64,000 nucleotides of DNA from Ignavibacteriota bacterium (GTDB lineage: Bacteria > Bacteroidota > Ignavibacteria > Kapaibacteriales > UBA2268), in contig JAHBUQ010000001.1 in the NCBI GenBank assembly GCA_019637995.1, positions 124,001 to 188,000 of the forward strand, given 5' to 3'. Positions within the stretch are counted from its first letter, which is position 1; each line of letters begins with the position of its first letter. The notes beneath the pieces are model-generated. The model searched no databases. It saw only the letters and a list, made by a program, of their open reading frames with translations, and had not been told where the DNA came from. Made by a program: the position numbers and the translations under genes. Positions 27,308 to 36,049 of the stretch are shown piece by piece.

Positions 27308-28528
27308 ATGAAACACGATGGTATGTGTAATGAAGATGCCTTTCTTGTTGCTGCTACTTGCCGTACAGCTCTAATTCCTATAATTTATCTTGGAACTTGG
27401 AGTGAAGACCATGTTTTTGGTGCAGTATGGGACTTAGACTGGCATCATTTTGAATTTTTCAGAGGTGGTTTATCAGAGCGAGGAAACGCATTTTACGGTA
27501 TTACCAATATGCTCGACCGTGGTTCGTACAGTTGGAAAAATGCAATGGTTGAAGGTTTCAGACCTGACGGCTATACTGTCAATTTTACTGAGTATTATGC
27601 AAATACAAGTAATTTGAAATTACGTGTATTGGATAATGCAGGCAATCCAGTTGCAGGTGCGATGATTAATTTATTCGCATCGCCAAGCATGGGTACAAGT
27701 TCAAATTTTGTTAAATGCGGAACCGTATTTACAGACAGGAACGGGAATGCCGATTTTAAAGCAGGTGAGCAGAAAAGGTATCTCGCACAGGCATATCATC
27801 CGATATTTGGCTGGGCGCCACGTGATTCCACAAGAGCATTTTCTGTCAATAGTGTTAATACAGTTGCAGGAAGTACTTATTCAGCAAATCTTGTTTATGA
27901 AATTAACACTGAAAATGACCTTCAAGTAAATCAAGTTCGTATGGACGGTAATGGAACTTATGGTATCAGAATAAATCTTAGGTCGCAGGATGTATTAACC
28001 CACCGAAACAGCCGCGACAGTCAAAGAAGTCGCTTCTATCTGTGGAATGAGGAGGATAAGGGAAATATCACAGCTTTTCTTTGTGATAGTATAAATTTCG
28101 AGAATTTTAAAAGAAAGCAACCTTTCGAAGCGTTTGAATATTATAAACATCTTGAATCAGCAGAAGATTTTAACTTGCCTGTTCAGACAAACAGTAAGAA
28201 TTATCTTGTAATATCGGCTCATCATTCTTTTACCCACGGACAAAATGTTAATGCAAAAATTGACTTGCTTGAAGGAGTAAGTACATCTGTAAGTGATATA
28301 AATAGCGGAAAAGTCAGAATCTTTCCAAACCCCTTTAATGAATTTCTAAAAATTGAATCAGATGAGCAAGAACTTACAGTCAGCATTTACGATATGTATG
28401 GAAGATTGGTTAATTCCCTTGAATATCCTTACATTTGGAATCCAAAAGGACTTGAGCAGGGAGTTTATAATGTAATAATTAATGACGGTAAAAATATTTA
28501 TTCAGAAAAAGTTGTTTACATCAAATAG
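27308..28528 (+). CDS. 3' part of interrupted gene: transglutaminase-like core and T9SS tail
   Basis: This frame is in phase with the previous one. It holds the transglutaminase-like core (Cys in HDGMCNEDA, His in EDHVFGAVWD), a beta-rich middle with a carboxypeptidase-regulatory-like segment (LRVLDNAGNPVAGAMI), and a C-terminal T9SS sorting domain (VRIFPNPFNE, VSIYDMYGRLV, QGVYNVII, and a final basic strand). The first ATG here is at 27308 but has no ribosome-binding context, and no signal peptide is present. As it stands this part cannot be exported, so it is probably non-functional alone. Confidence 0.78.
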   Translation: MKHDGMCNEDAFLVAATCRTALIPIIYLGTWSEDHVFGAVWDLDWHHFEFFRGGLSERGNAFYGITNMLDRGSYSWKNAMVEGFRPDGYTVNFTEYYANTSNLKLRVLDNAGNPVAGAMINLFASPSMGTSSNFVKCGTVFTDRNGNADFKAGEQKRYLAQAYHPIFGWAPRDSTRAFSVNSVNTVAGSTYSANLVYEINTENDLQVNQVRMDGNGTYGIRINLRSQDVLTHRNSRDSQRSRFYLWNEEDKGNITAFLCDSINFENFKRKQPFEAFEYYKHLESAEDFNLPVQTNSKNYLVISAHHSFTHGQNVNAKIDLLEGVSTSVSDINSGKVRIFPNPFNEFLKIESDEQELTVSIYDMYGRLVNSLEYPYIWNPKGLEQGVYNVIINDGKNIYSEKVVYIK

Positions 28529-28580
28529 AGCAAAAAGCAGAGAAGTAAAATTTTAAATAATAACTTTTTTGTCAAACTTT

Positions 28581-28614
28581 GATTATTTCACTTAACAAGC
28601 AAAGCGAAATAATC
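28581..28614. terminator. hairpin after the T9SS gene
   Basis: GATTATTTC (28581-28589) pairs with GAAATAATC (28606-28614), plus CTT/AAG inside after a mismatch. There is no T-tract, so it is a weak terminator candidate. Confidence 0.45.
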
Positions 28615-28684
28615 TAATAGAAATAATCCGAAAACAATATCGTTTCTTTAATAATTGAATTGTTATATCATAGGGGGTTTTAGT

Positions 28685-29182
28685 ATGAAGATACTGCTTG
28701 GAATTTTGCTTTTATTTGTTTCTCCACAGATATTATTTGCGGCTAATCCTGATGATACAATTCAGACTAACAAAACTTTCAAATGTGATGTTATTAGAAT
28801 ATTTCACTCAGGTAGCAAGAATAATGTTTACAAAGAAATACTTTTAGAGATTAATACTAATAAATATGGTATTGAGAGTATAGACTGGAAATCCTTTAAA
28901 ATTTATTTGCGTAATATAACTTCAGACTCAATTTTCAATTTGGCAAAAGTAAATTCAAAAACTAATCTTGTAGTGAATTGCAATACTTTGCAATCCGAAG
29001 ATAATGATTTGTTTCTTTTATTATACAACTTTGAAGGACATTGCCTGCCAAGAGTAATCCTTAATCGTAGTGAATTGTATAAATTATTGAAAACAATTGA
29101 ATATAACTACTGCTATAGCAATATAGATGCTGAAAGTCGTCAGATAATTGACAGATTATATCATCAATTGAATTTTAATTGA
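28685..29182 (+). CDS. small exported protein of unknown function
   Basis: The 165-residue product starts with a good signal peptide (MKILLGILLLFVSPQILFAA) preceded by AGGGGG. The mature part has no family I recognise. It has three cysteines and mixed strand-like segments, and lacks a T9SS tail or lipobox, so it is probably periplasmic. It is a single gene, convergent with the glycosyltransferase. Confidence 0.6.
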   Translation: MKILLGILLLFVSPQILFAANPDDTIQTNKTFKCDVIRIFHSGSKNNVYKEILLEINTNKYGIESIDWKSFKIYLRNITSDSIFNLAKVNSKTNLVVNCNTLQSEDNDLFLLLYNFEGHCLPRVILNRSELYKLLKTIEYNYCYSNIDAESRQIIDRLYHQLNFN

Positions 29183-29197
29183 AGGTATTGAATATTA

Positions 29198-30382
29198 TCA
29201 TTTTTCTTCAAAATGAATTTTTATATCTCTTCCTTTCCATTTTAGCGTACCGAAAGTGGAGGCAATGAACGAATTTACTCCGATTGAAATTAGCATTAAT
29301 AATGATAACGGATGCAGAATAGTTGATATAACAACGCTGTGCTTAAATCCAATGCTTAAAAATATTCTCCATAAAATATTTAGAGCAACCGCAATTGTAG
29401 CAAATGGGCGTAATTCATTATCAAAAAGCAAAAAGTAGGGTAAGATGCCGCAAATAAAAATTAGTGACAGTAGAATAAAAAACGGGATTGCTTTGAAATC
29501 GGTTAGCCCATAAATATTTTTACTTAAGCCCTGCCATATTTCACCAAAGTTTGAATACATCTTGCCATAGACTGCACCTGTTCCGGCAGTAGTTAGGGTT
29601 TTAATTCCGGCATCTTTTGCCGCTCTGCTTAAAGCAACATCTTCAACGATATGATGCTTAACCGCATTGTGTCCACCGATTTTATCATAAGCCAGCCTTG
29701 TAAAAGCAATCCATTGTCCATTTGCGGCAGCAAAAACCTTAAACGGAAGAAGAAATGTTGTCCACAAAATTAGTCCTGAGTAAATGATTAAATCTATAAC
29801 CGGAATGATTAATTTTTCCCAGAATGAATTTGTAAATTGCTGTGGAAATGCTGAGAGCATACCCAGATTATACTTCTGCATGTATGCAACCGTGTTACTC
29901 ACAGCAAATTTCTCATGAAAATTATCGGCATCGGTAAATATTAAAATTTCACCTGTTGCATTTTCAGCAAGTTGTCGGCAGGCATTATTCTTGCCGAGCC
30001 AACCGGGCAGTAAGTCCCCGCCTTTTAATAATCTGAAATTATCTGAATTTTTATATTCCAGACAAATTTTGTATGTGTTGTCTGTTGAATTATCATCAAG
30101 AATTATAATTTCGTAATTCGGGTAATCCTGATTGACGATTGATTCAATAGATCTTCTGATATTTTTTTCTTCATTTCTTGCCGGAACCAATATTGATACC
30201 ATCGGAAATGTCCGAATTTCAATTTTTTTCCGCAAAAAAGGTCCAACAAATAAATTCGTAGCAGCAGTAAAAATTAATATTAAAAGTATAAAACTTATAA
30301 ATACAAAATAAATAATCCAAAATACAGATAAATTGGAAATTAAAGCTAAAATAACACCGGATAATTCACTCAAGATATCCAT
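29198..30382 (-). CDS. family 2 glycosyltransferase, membrane-bound
   Basis: The 394-residue protein has an N-terminal membrane helix, a GT-A domain (VSILVPARNEEKNI, ILDDNSTDNT, IFTDAD as the metal-binding DxD, HHIVEDVALSRAAKDAG) and several C-terminal helices. The pattern is similar to CruC/CrtQ-type glycosyltransferases acting on carotenoids or membrane lipids, but no carotenoid genes are nearby. It directly follows the RDD gene with no gap, so the two are cotranscribed. Confidence 0.85.
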   Translation of the reverse strand: MDILSELSGVILALISNLSVFWIIYFVFISFILLILIFTAATNLFVGPFLRKKIEIRTFPMVSILVPARNEEKNIRRSIESIVNQDYPNYEIIILDDNSTDNTYKICLEYKNSDNFRLLKGGDLLPGWLGKNNACRQLAENATGEILIFTDADNFHEKFAVSNTVAYMQKYNLGMLSAFPQQFTNSFWEKLIIPVIDLIIYSGLILWTTFLLPFKVFAAANGQWIAFTRLAYDKIGGHNAVKHHIVEDVALSRAAKDAGIKTLTTAGTGAVYGKMYSNFGEIWQGLSKNIYGLTDFKAIPFFILLSLIFICGILPYFLLFDNELRPFATIAVALNILWRIFLSIGFKHSVVISTILHPLSLLMLISIGVNSFIASTFGTLKWKGRDIKIHFEEK

Positions 30383-31108
30383 TTATATCTCACGGTTATA
30401 ATGAGTATAATCTTTTACTACTTTATTAATAAAATCGAGTGGTGATTTATCGGATTTTACTCCCATTTTTTCTTCAAGAATATTCTTAACTTTATAATTT
30501 CCTTCAATTACTTTAGTTGGAATTTCGGGCAGCCTGTTTGCTTTTAGCAGATCTTTGCAAGTATTGATATCACTTTCAGAGAGTTTAACAGCTTCGGGAA
30601 ATTCAGGTATGTAGAATGAGTCATCCGTTTCTGAGAATAAAGTATCATCAAGCGAAATTTGACTTTTTAGACTGACTACCATTGTGCCTGCCGCCAAATC
30701 TCCAATTCTTTGTCCTTTTCCGTTTAAAAATATTACTAATGCAGCAAGCCCTCCGCTTGAAAACCAAATATCAATCGGACGCAGTATCCATCTTAAAAAA
30801 TATTGAACTATTGTTGGTTCGAGACCATCAGTTCTTATTACCCTAATTTCCATTACTTTCTTACCAATAGACTGACCATTGGCAAGAGTTTCAAATATTA
30901 AATCATAAAAAACTACTGGTGTAAGAAAAATAAAATATAAATAAGTTGTATCCAGAAGGAATGTAGTAAGAAAAATCAAACTTAGAAATATTGAGTAAAA
31001 TACCAAAATTATCAAATCAATAAATGAAGCAATTATCCTTTCGACAAGACCCGCAGCTTTATATTCTAAAAAAACATTGTGAGTTGTATTAAAATTTATA
31101 CTATCCAT
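30383..31108 (-). CDS. RDD-family membrane protein
   Basis: The 241-residue protein has an N-terminal RDD domain (Arg in GLVERIIASFIDLIIL, then GQSIGKKVMEIRV and LRWILRPID) with three or so hydrophobic helices, and a soluble, acidic C-terminal part of about 90 residues. RDD proteins commonly occur with SpoIIM, MoxR and DUF58 genes, and exactly such a cluster starts on the opposite strand 46 bp away. It is likely part of the same functional set, divergently transcribed. Confidence 0.88.
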   Translation of the reverse strand: MDSINFNTTHNVFLEYKAAGLVERIIASFIDLIILVFYSIFLSLIFLTTFLLDTTYLYFIFLTPVVFYDLIFETLANGQSIGKKVMEIRVIRTDGLEPTIVQYFLRWILRPIDIWFSSGGLAALVIFLNGKGQRIGDLAAGTMVVSLKSQISLDDTLFSETDDSFYIPEFPEAVKLSESDINTCKDLLKANRLPEIPTKVIEGNYKVKNILEEKMGVKSDKSPLDFINKVVKDYTHYNREI

Positions 31109-31154
31109 AGATTTTTTTTATTAATTTTGTAAATGTTTAAAATGTAAAAATACA

Positions 31155-32132
31155 ATGAAAGAAATTATTTTTCTGCAAAAAAATCAACCTTCGTGGGAAA
31201 TTGTTGAAAAGTTTGTCAAAGGAGAGGTAAATTTATCACCTGACGAACTTAAATCAGCATATACAAATTTAGTTGAAGCACTCTCATATTCACGAACTTT
31301 TTATCCTGACAGCAAAACCTCGCTTTATCTAAATAATCTTGCATTGAAGGTACATACTAAGATTTATTCAAAAAAGAGATTTGACTTTGAAAATATAAAG
31401 AGATATTGGGTGTATGAGCTTCCGCTTTTGATTTATCAATCAAGAAAGGAATTTTTAATATCTTTCTTGATTTTTTTTGTGGCTGTTATGATTGGAATAA
31501 TTTCTACGAAGTACGACGATTCCTTTGTGAGAATCATTCTGGGTGATGATTATGTCAATATGACACTTAGAAATATTGAAAAGGGTGACCCGCTTGCTGT
31601 TTACAAAAAAGCAAATCAACTTGATATGTTCCTGGGGATAACATTCAATAACATAATGGTATCATTCAATGCGTTTGCTTTCGGGCTTATGACGCCATTA
31701 GGCACCGGAATTATTTTATTCAAAAATGGGGTTATGCTTGGATCTTTTCAGCAGTTTTTTGCCGGTCAGGGGTTGTTTTACGATTATTTAAAAACTGTCT
31801 GGATTCACGGTACATTTGAAATATCAGCAATAATCATAGCCGGAGCAGCCGGAATTATTTTAGGCAACAGTTTTTTATTTCCCGGTACATACTCCCGGTC
31901 AATATCTTTCAAGATGGGAGCCTTGCGGGGTGTAAGGATTATTTTAGCTTTAATTCCAATTTTCATTATCGCGGGATTTCTTGAAGGATTTGTAACAAGA
32001 TTAACAGAAATGCCGGATGTAATCAATTTTTTGATAATTATTCTGTCATTATCATTTATGATATGGTATTTTGTAATTTATCCAATTAAAATATATAAGA
32101 GGAGTACTGATGTTGAACTCATTACAGATTAA
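31155..32132 (+). CDS. SpoIIM (DUF95) family membrane protein
   Basis: The 325-residue protein has a soluble N-terminal helical region (about 1-95), then five or more membrane helices with the family's FNNIMVSFNAFAFG and GTFEISAIIIAGAAG segments. SpoIIM is needed for septal peptidoglycan turnover in spore formers, but in non-sporulating bacteria this family accompanies RDD/MoxR/DUF58 clusters with unknown function. It overlaps the next gene by 23 bp. Confidence 0.87.
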   Translation: MKEIIFLQKNQPSWEIVEKFVKGEVNLSPDELKSAYTNLVEALSYSRTFYPDSKTSLYLNNLALKVHTKIYSKKRFDFENIKRYWVYELPLLIYQSRKEFLISFLIFFVAVMIGIISTKYDDSFVRIILGDDYVNMTLRNIEKGDPLAVYKKANQLDMFLGITFNNIMVSFNAFAFGLMTPLGTGIILFKNGVMLGSFQQFFAGQGLFYDYLKTVWIHGTFEISAIIIAGAAGIILGNSFLFPGTYSRSISFKMGALRGVRIILALIPIFIIAGFLEGFVTRLTEMPDVINFLIIILSLSFMIWYFVIYPIKIYKRSTDVELITD

Positions 32133-32985
32133 GTTTAACGAATATCGCAAGTTTTCAGACTTGATGAACGTTACTTTTACTTTCACACGACATGAACTCA
32201 AGCCTTTGTTCAAATCCTTATTACTGATGGCTTTGCCGCTGTTAGTTTTGTTAGGTATTGTCTTAGGTATTTTTCATGCAGAGAACATGAGCCTAGTCCA
32301 ATCGGATAATTTAGGAAATCTCGAAAATTTTGGAATAGAGTTTCTACAGAACATGATTATTCAGTATGGGCTTATAATCATAATTTATTACTTGTCAATA
32401 ACTGTAATTGGTGCAATTGTTTTGGGATATATTGTCGAATATATAAATAACGGACCTCAGGTTCCATTTGAAAATGTTCTGGCACAAGTGAAAATATATC
32501 TTCCCCGTCTTTTAGCTCTGAATCTTGTATATTACTTAATTGTTGGTTTTGCATCAATATTTTTATTCGTTCCTGGAATATATCTTGGAATTGCTATGGC
32601 AATATCACCTGTGGTGCTGGTCTTTGAGGATACGGGAATAGGTGGTTCGCTCAAACGCAGTATGTATCTTGTTAAAGGCTATTGGTGGAGAACTCTGGGC
32701 TACTTGATTGTTATAGGAATTGTTTATACTCTTATAAGCGCAGTATTTGGCCTTCCGGCAGGTATGCTTAGTCTGCTTCAAACTCTTGGAGTAGTAACAG
32801 CTGCACCTGATAGTCCTGCAATATTGATGATTACAATAATTGCCAATATTATTTCAACAATATCTTATCTATTTTCAGGACTTGTTGTTATTTTCATGGC
32901 ATTTTACTATTACAGTCAATTTGAATTAAAAGAAGCAGGTAACTTGATGAAAAATATTGAAAATATGGCTTCAGAAATCAAATAA
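32110..32985 (+). CDS. multi-pass membrane protein in MoxR cluster
   Basis: The 291-residue protein has six or so hydrophobic helices and a conserved-looking FEDTGIGGSLKRSMYLVKGYWWRTLGYL loop region. This pattern is seen in glycerophosphodiester phosphodiesterase membrane-domain-like proteins. No catalytic motif is visible. It sits between SpoIIM and DUF4129 genes and probably helps form the membrane part of the system. Confidence 0.7.
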   Translation: MLNSLQIKFNEYRKFSDLMNVTFTFTRHELKPLFKSLLLMALPLLVLLGIVLGIFHAENMSLVQSDNLGNLENFGIEFLQNMIIQYGLIIIIYYLSITVIGAIVLGYIVEYINNGPQVPFENVLAQVKIYLPRLLALNLVYYLIVGFASIFLFVPGIYLGIAMAISPVVLVFEDTGIGGSLKRSMYLVKGYWWRTLGYLIVIGIVYTLISAVFGLPAGMLSLLQTLGVVTAAPDSPAILMITIIANIISTISYLFSGLVVIFMAFYYYSQFELKEAGNLMKNIENMASEIK

Positions 32986-32986
32986 G

Positions 32987-33859
32987 TTGTACCGGATCAA
33001 AAATATTAATTTAAATAAAATCAAGCATTCATTAGTTTATGGGGGCTTGATTTTAAATATTTTTGTTTTTAATATGATGCTATTTACAACAAGTTCATTT
33101 TCACAGTATGACAAGTATGACACTTCAGATGCATCATCCGATAATATGGATGATACTACTTTCATTCAGAAAATGACTAATGCCAGCCATGGTTTCTATA
33201 TTGACTCACTTGTAAATTACGATTCAACTGATTATGAGATTCGTGAATTTGATAAATCTAAGTTCATTAAATTTAAAAAGGATAGAAATTTTAATTATTT
33301 GAGAAATGAAGCTCCTCAATTTGATTTAATGGAATATATTTGGAATTTAATAGACAGATTTATTATTTATCCGATTCAGAAAATGGTTGGACTTGCGAGG
33401 GCTCACTATCTCCTTGGGTTTATAATTCTAATTCTTGCTATTTTTGTTGTAATTATGATTATCAGAAAAAAAAGAGCAACAGGAATAGATAAGAAATTAT
33501 CTAATCCAAATGCAAATTTTACTTTTAATCTCAAAGATGTTCATTCAATTGACTTCGAAGGTGAAATTGATAAATGCTTGAAAAATAATGATTATTCTGG
33601 TGCTGTCAGATTGCAGTTTCTAAAAAATTTAAAAGTATTATTTGACACCGGTGTTTTAAAATTCCATATAAGTAAGACTAATAGTGATTATTTAAAGGAG
33701 ATAAAAAGAAAGGAACTGGCTCATCATTTCACAAAACTTTCTGATATTTTCAACTACGTATCCTATGGAAAGTTTGAATTAACTAAGCCTGATTATTCTT
33801 TGATAATAAAAATATTTAATGACTTTTCAGAAAAGGTGATGAAGTATGAACAGTCTTAA
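32987..33859 (+). CDS. DUF4129-like membrane protein
   Basis: I place the start at the TTG one base after the preceding stop; an upstream TTG at 32957 would overlap by 29 bp. The 290-residue protein has a signal-like N-terminus, a variable extracytoplasmic region, one transmembrane helix (about 143-165) and a cytoplasmic C-terminal helical domain. The C-terminal domain resembles DUF4129 (NNDYSGAVRLQFLKNLKVL, then a Tyr-rich YVSYGKFELT end). The identification is supported by position. Confidence 0.7.
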   Translation: MYRIKNINLNKIKHSLVYGGLILNIFVFNMMLFTTSSFSQYDKYDTSDASSDNMDDTTFIQKMTNASHGFYIDSLVNYDSTDYEIREFDKSKFIKFKKDRNFNYLRNEAPQFDLMEYIWNLIDRFIIYPIQKMVGLARAHYLLGFIILILAIFVVIMIIRKKRATGIDKKLSNPNANFTFNLKDVHSIDFEGEIDKCLKNNDYSGAVRLQFLKNLKVLFDTGVLKFHISKTNSDYLKEIKRKELAHHFTKLSDIFNYVSYGKFELTKPDYSLIIKIFNDFSEKVMKYEQS

Positions 33860-35066
33860 AATTATTTATATTTTCTCGGGAATTGTTTTTGTTTCTTTAT
33901 TATTTTATGAATTTACAAAGCCTAAGAGATTTAGTTGGACGCCAACTTATGACGTTAATGACAAAAATCCCTACGGACTTTTTATACTGAAAGAATTAGC
34001 AGGTGATATTTTTTCAAAATCCGGTATTGAAGTATATCCAAAGACATTTTATGAGTATTTAAAAGAGTACGATGTATCTGATAATATAGGTATTTACTCC
34101 AAGAGTCCCAAGAATTTTCTTATGATATCAAATAACATTCCGCTAAGTGGTTCTGATGTTGAAGATATTATTGAATTGCTTAAACGGGGTAATAATGTAT
34201 TTGTATCCGGCTTAAAAAATGATAATATAACAAAATTGCTAGGACTTAAATCACAATATTTATATACACCGTTTAGAAGTGGTTTTAAGTACGATACTAC
34301 AAATAAAGTGCTCCAATATTTGAATGATGATGAGAGTTTTTACCTACCAATCAGCTCAGGAGATTATTATAAATTTGACAGCTTAATGATTTATCCGATT
34401 GATATTTATGCTGTTTATCATTATTACAAGCCCAATAATGAAAATTATCCCGTAATTATTGGTACAAGCGCATTTGGAGGTAAATTGATTTTGTCTTCTT
34501 TACCCGCAATTTATACAAATGTAAGCTTGATGAATGATGATTTGCGTAGATTTGCTCAGAAATCACTTTCATTGCTGCCTGACAATCCGACAATATTGAT
34601 GAATTACTGGTCTGAAGAATCAACTCCCCTTAGGTTTATTTTAGCAAATAATTCGCTTAGCTATTCATACCATATTTTGCTGTTAACTATTATATTTTTT
34701 ATGATTTTTGGTATCAAACGCAAGCAACGTATTATACCTGTAATTGAAAAACCTAAGAATTCCTCTGCTGAGTTTATTTCAACAATTGCAACTCTATCAT
34801 TTGCTGTGAAGGATAATAAGGAAATGGCATTAAAAAAGATAAACCACTTTTATCATTTTATAAAGAATAATCTTAATACAAATATATTTTTTGGAGATAA
34901 AGAATTTTATGATTATTTGTCGGGTAAGTCCGGTATATCATTGGAAAATATACGGTTATTATTTAAATTGATAGATGATATCACTCAATTAAATACGATA
35001 GATGATAAAATTCTTGAAAAACTAAATAACGAAATTGATAATTTTTACAGAAAGGTTAAATTATGA
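33846..35066 (+). CDS. DUF4350-like protein in MoxR cluster
   Basis: The 406-residue protein has an N-terminal membrane helix, an extracytoplasmic alpha/beta domain typical of DUF4350 (W-PTYDVNDKNPYGLFIL start, LKRGNNVFVSG), a second membrane helix near 278-293, and a cytoplasmic helical tail. It overlaps the previous gene by 14 bp and the MoxR gene by 4 bp. Function is unknown. Confidence 0.78.
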   Translation: MNSLKIIYIFSGIVFVSLLFYEFTKPKRFSWTPTYDVNDKNPYGLFILKELAGDIFSKSGIEVYPKTFYEYLKEYDVSDNIGIYSKSPKNFLMISNNIPLSGSDVEDIIELLKRGNNVFVSGLKNDNITKLLGLKSQYLYTPFRSGFKYDTTNKVLQYLNDDESFYLPISSGDYYKFDSLMIYPIDIYAVYHYYKPNNENYPVIIGTSAFGGKLILSSLPAIYTNVSLMNDDLRRFAQKSLSLLPDNPTILMNYWSEESTPLRFILANNSLSYSYHILLLTIIFFMIFGIKRKQRIIPVIEKPKNSSAEFISTIATLSFAVKDNKEMALKKINHFYHFIKNNLNTNIFFGDKEFYDYLSGKSGISLENIRLLFKLIDDITQLNTIDDKILEKLNNEIDNFYRKVKL

Positions 35067-36049
35067 GCGATAATAATAATATTGAATTTCAACCAAGAAC
35101 TGATTTGTCTGAGTTTAAAAGCAAGATAGATGCAGTCAAATATGAAATCTCTAAGGCATTGATAGGTAATCAGGATGCGGTCGAAATGATACATACAGCA
35201 CTGATTGCCGGAGGTCATATATTGATTGAAGGGGTTCCGGGTATAGCAAAAACCCTTATGGCTAAACTCACTGCCAAAACTCTTGACCTTGATTTCAGCC
35301 GAATTCAGTTTACACCGGATCTTATGCCCTCGGACATCACAGGAACATCGGTTTTTAACCCAAAAACGCTTGAATTTGAGCTTCGTAGGGGACCAATTTT
35401 CTCTAATATTGTTTTAGCGGACGAAATCAATCGTGCTCCAGCCAAAACACAATCTGCACTATTTGAAGTAATGGAAGAGAGACAGGTAACAATTGACGGC
35501 ACTTCTCATAAGTTTCCGGAATCATTTATAGTGCTTGCTACACAGAATCCTATAGAGCAGGAAGGAACTTACAGACTTCCTGAGGCTCAGATTGACAGAT
35601 TTATTTTCAAAATTCTGCTTGATTATCCCAAATTAAATGAAGAAATTGATATACTCACTTTGAAAAATAAGGATTTACGCTCGCATAATATTGATGAGAT
35701 TGAATCAGTTTTAACAGAAAATGATTTATCTGAACTTAGAAGTGTATCGGCTAAAACATTAATAAATCAAGAGCTTATAAAATATATTGCTGAAATCATT
35801 CAGGCTACAAGAAAGAATAAATCATTATTCTTAGGGGCTTCACCTCGCGGCTCGGTGGCTGTATTGCAGGCATCAAAGGTATTTGCGACAATTTCGGGCA
35901 GGGATTTTGTTACTCCCGAAGATATTTTGAAAGTCACATATCCAGCTCTAAGACACAGAATCATTCTATCTCCCGAAAAGGAGATGGAAGGAGTTACACC
36001 TGATGAAGTCATAAGTTCAATTATTCATGGTATTGAGGTTCCTCGTTGA
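35063..36049 (+). CDS. MoxR-type AAA+ ATPase
   Basis: The 328-residue protein is a MoxR ATPase: Walker A GVPGIAKT (about residues 57-64), Walker B VLADEINRAP, sensor 1 LATQNPIEQEGTYRLPEAQIDRF, and the C-terminal lid with the GASPRG motif. MoxR proteins act as chaperones that insert cofactors or remodel partner complexes, usually with a VWA or DUF58 partner. It overlaps the DUF58 gene by 4 bp. Confidence 0.95.
   Translation: MSDNNNIEFQPRTDLSEFKSKIDAVKYEISKALIGNQDAVEMIHTALIAGGHILIEGVPGIAKTLMAKLTAKTLDLDFSRIQFTPDLMPSDITGTSVFNPKTLEFELRRGPIFSNIVLADEINRAPAKTQSALFEVMEERQVTIDGTSHKFPESFIVLATQNPIEQEGTYRLPEAQIDRFIFKILLDYPKLNEEIDILTLKNKDLRSHNIDEIESVLTENDLSELRSVSAKTLINQELIKYIAEIIQATRKNKSLFLGASPRGSVAVLQASKVFATISGRDFVTPEDILKVTYPALRHRIILSPEKEMEGVTPDEVISSIIHGIEVPR

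Noticed and set aside
26195..28528. Reassigned stop codon (TAA read as an amino acid)
   Set aside because: TAA ends many other genes in the window (for example psrA and rny), so a nonsense mutation or error is more likely.
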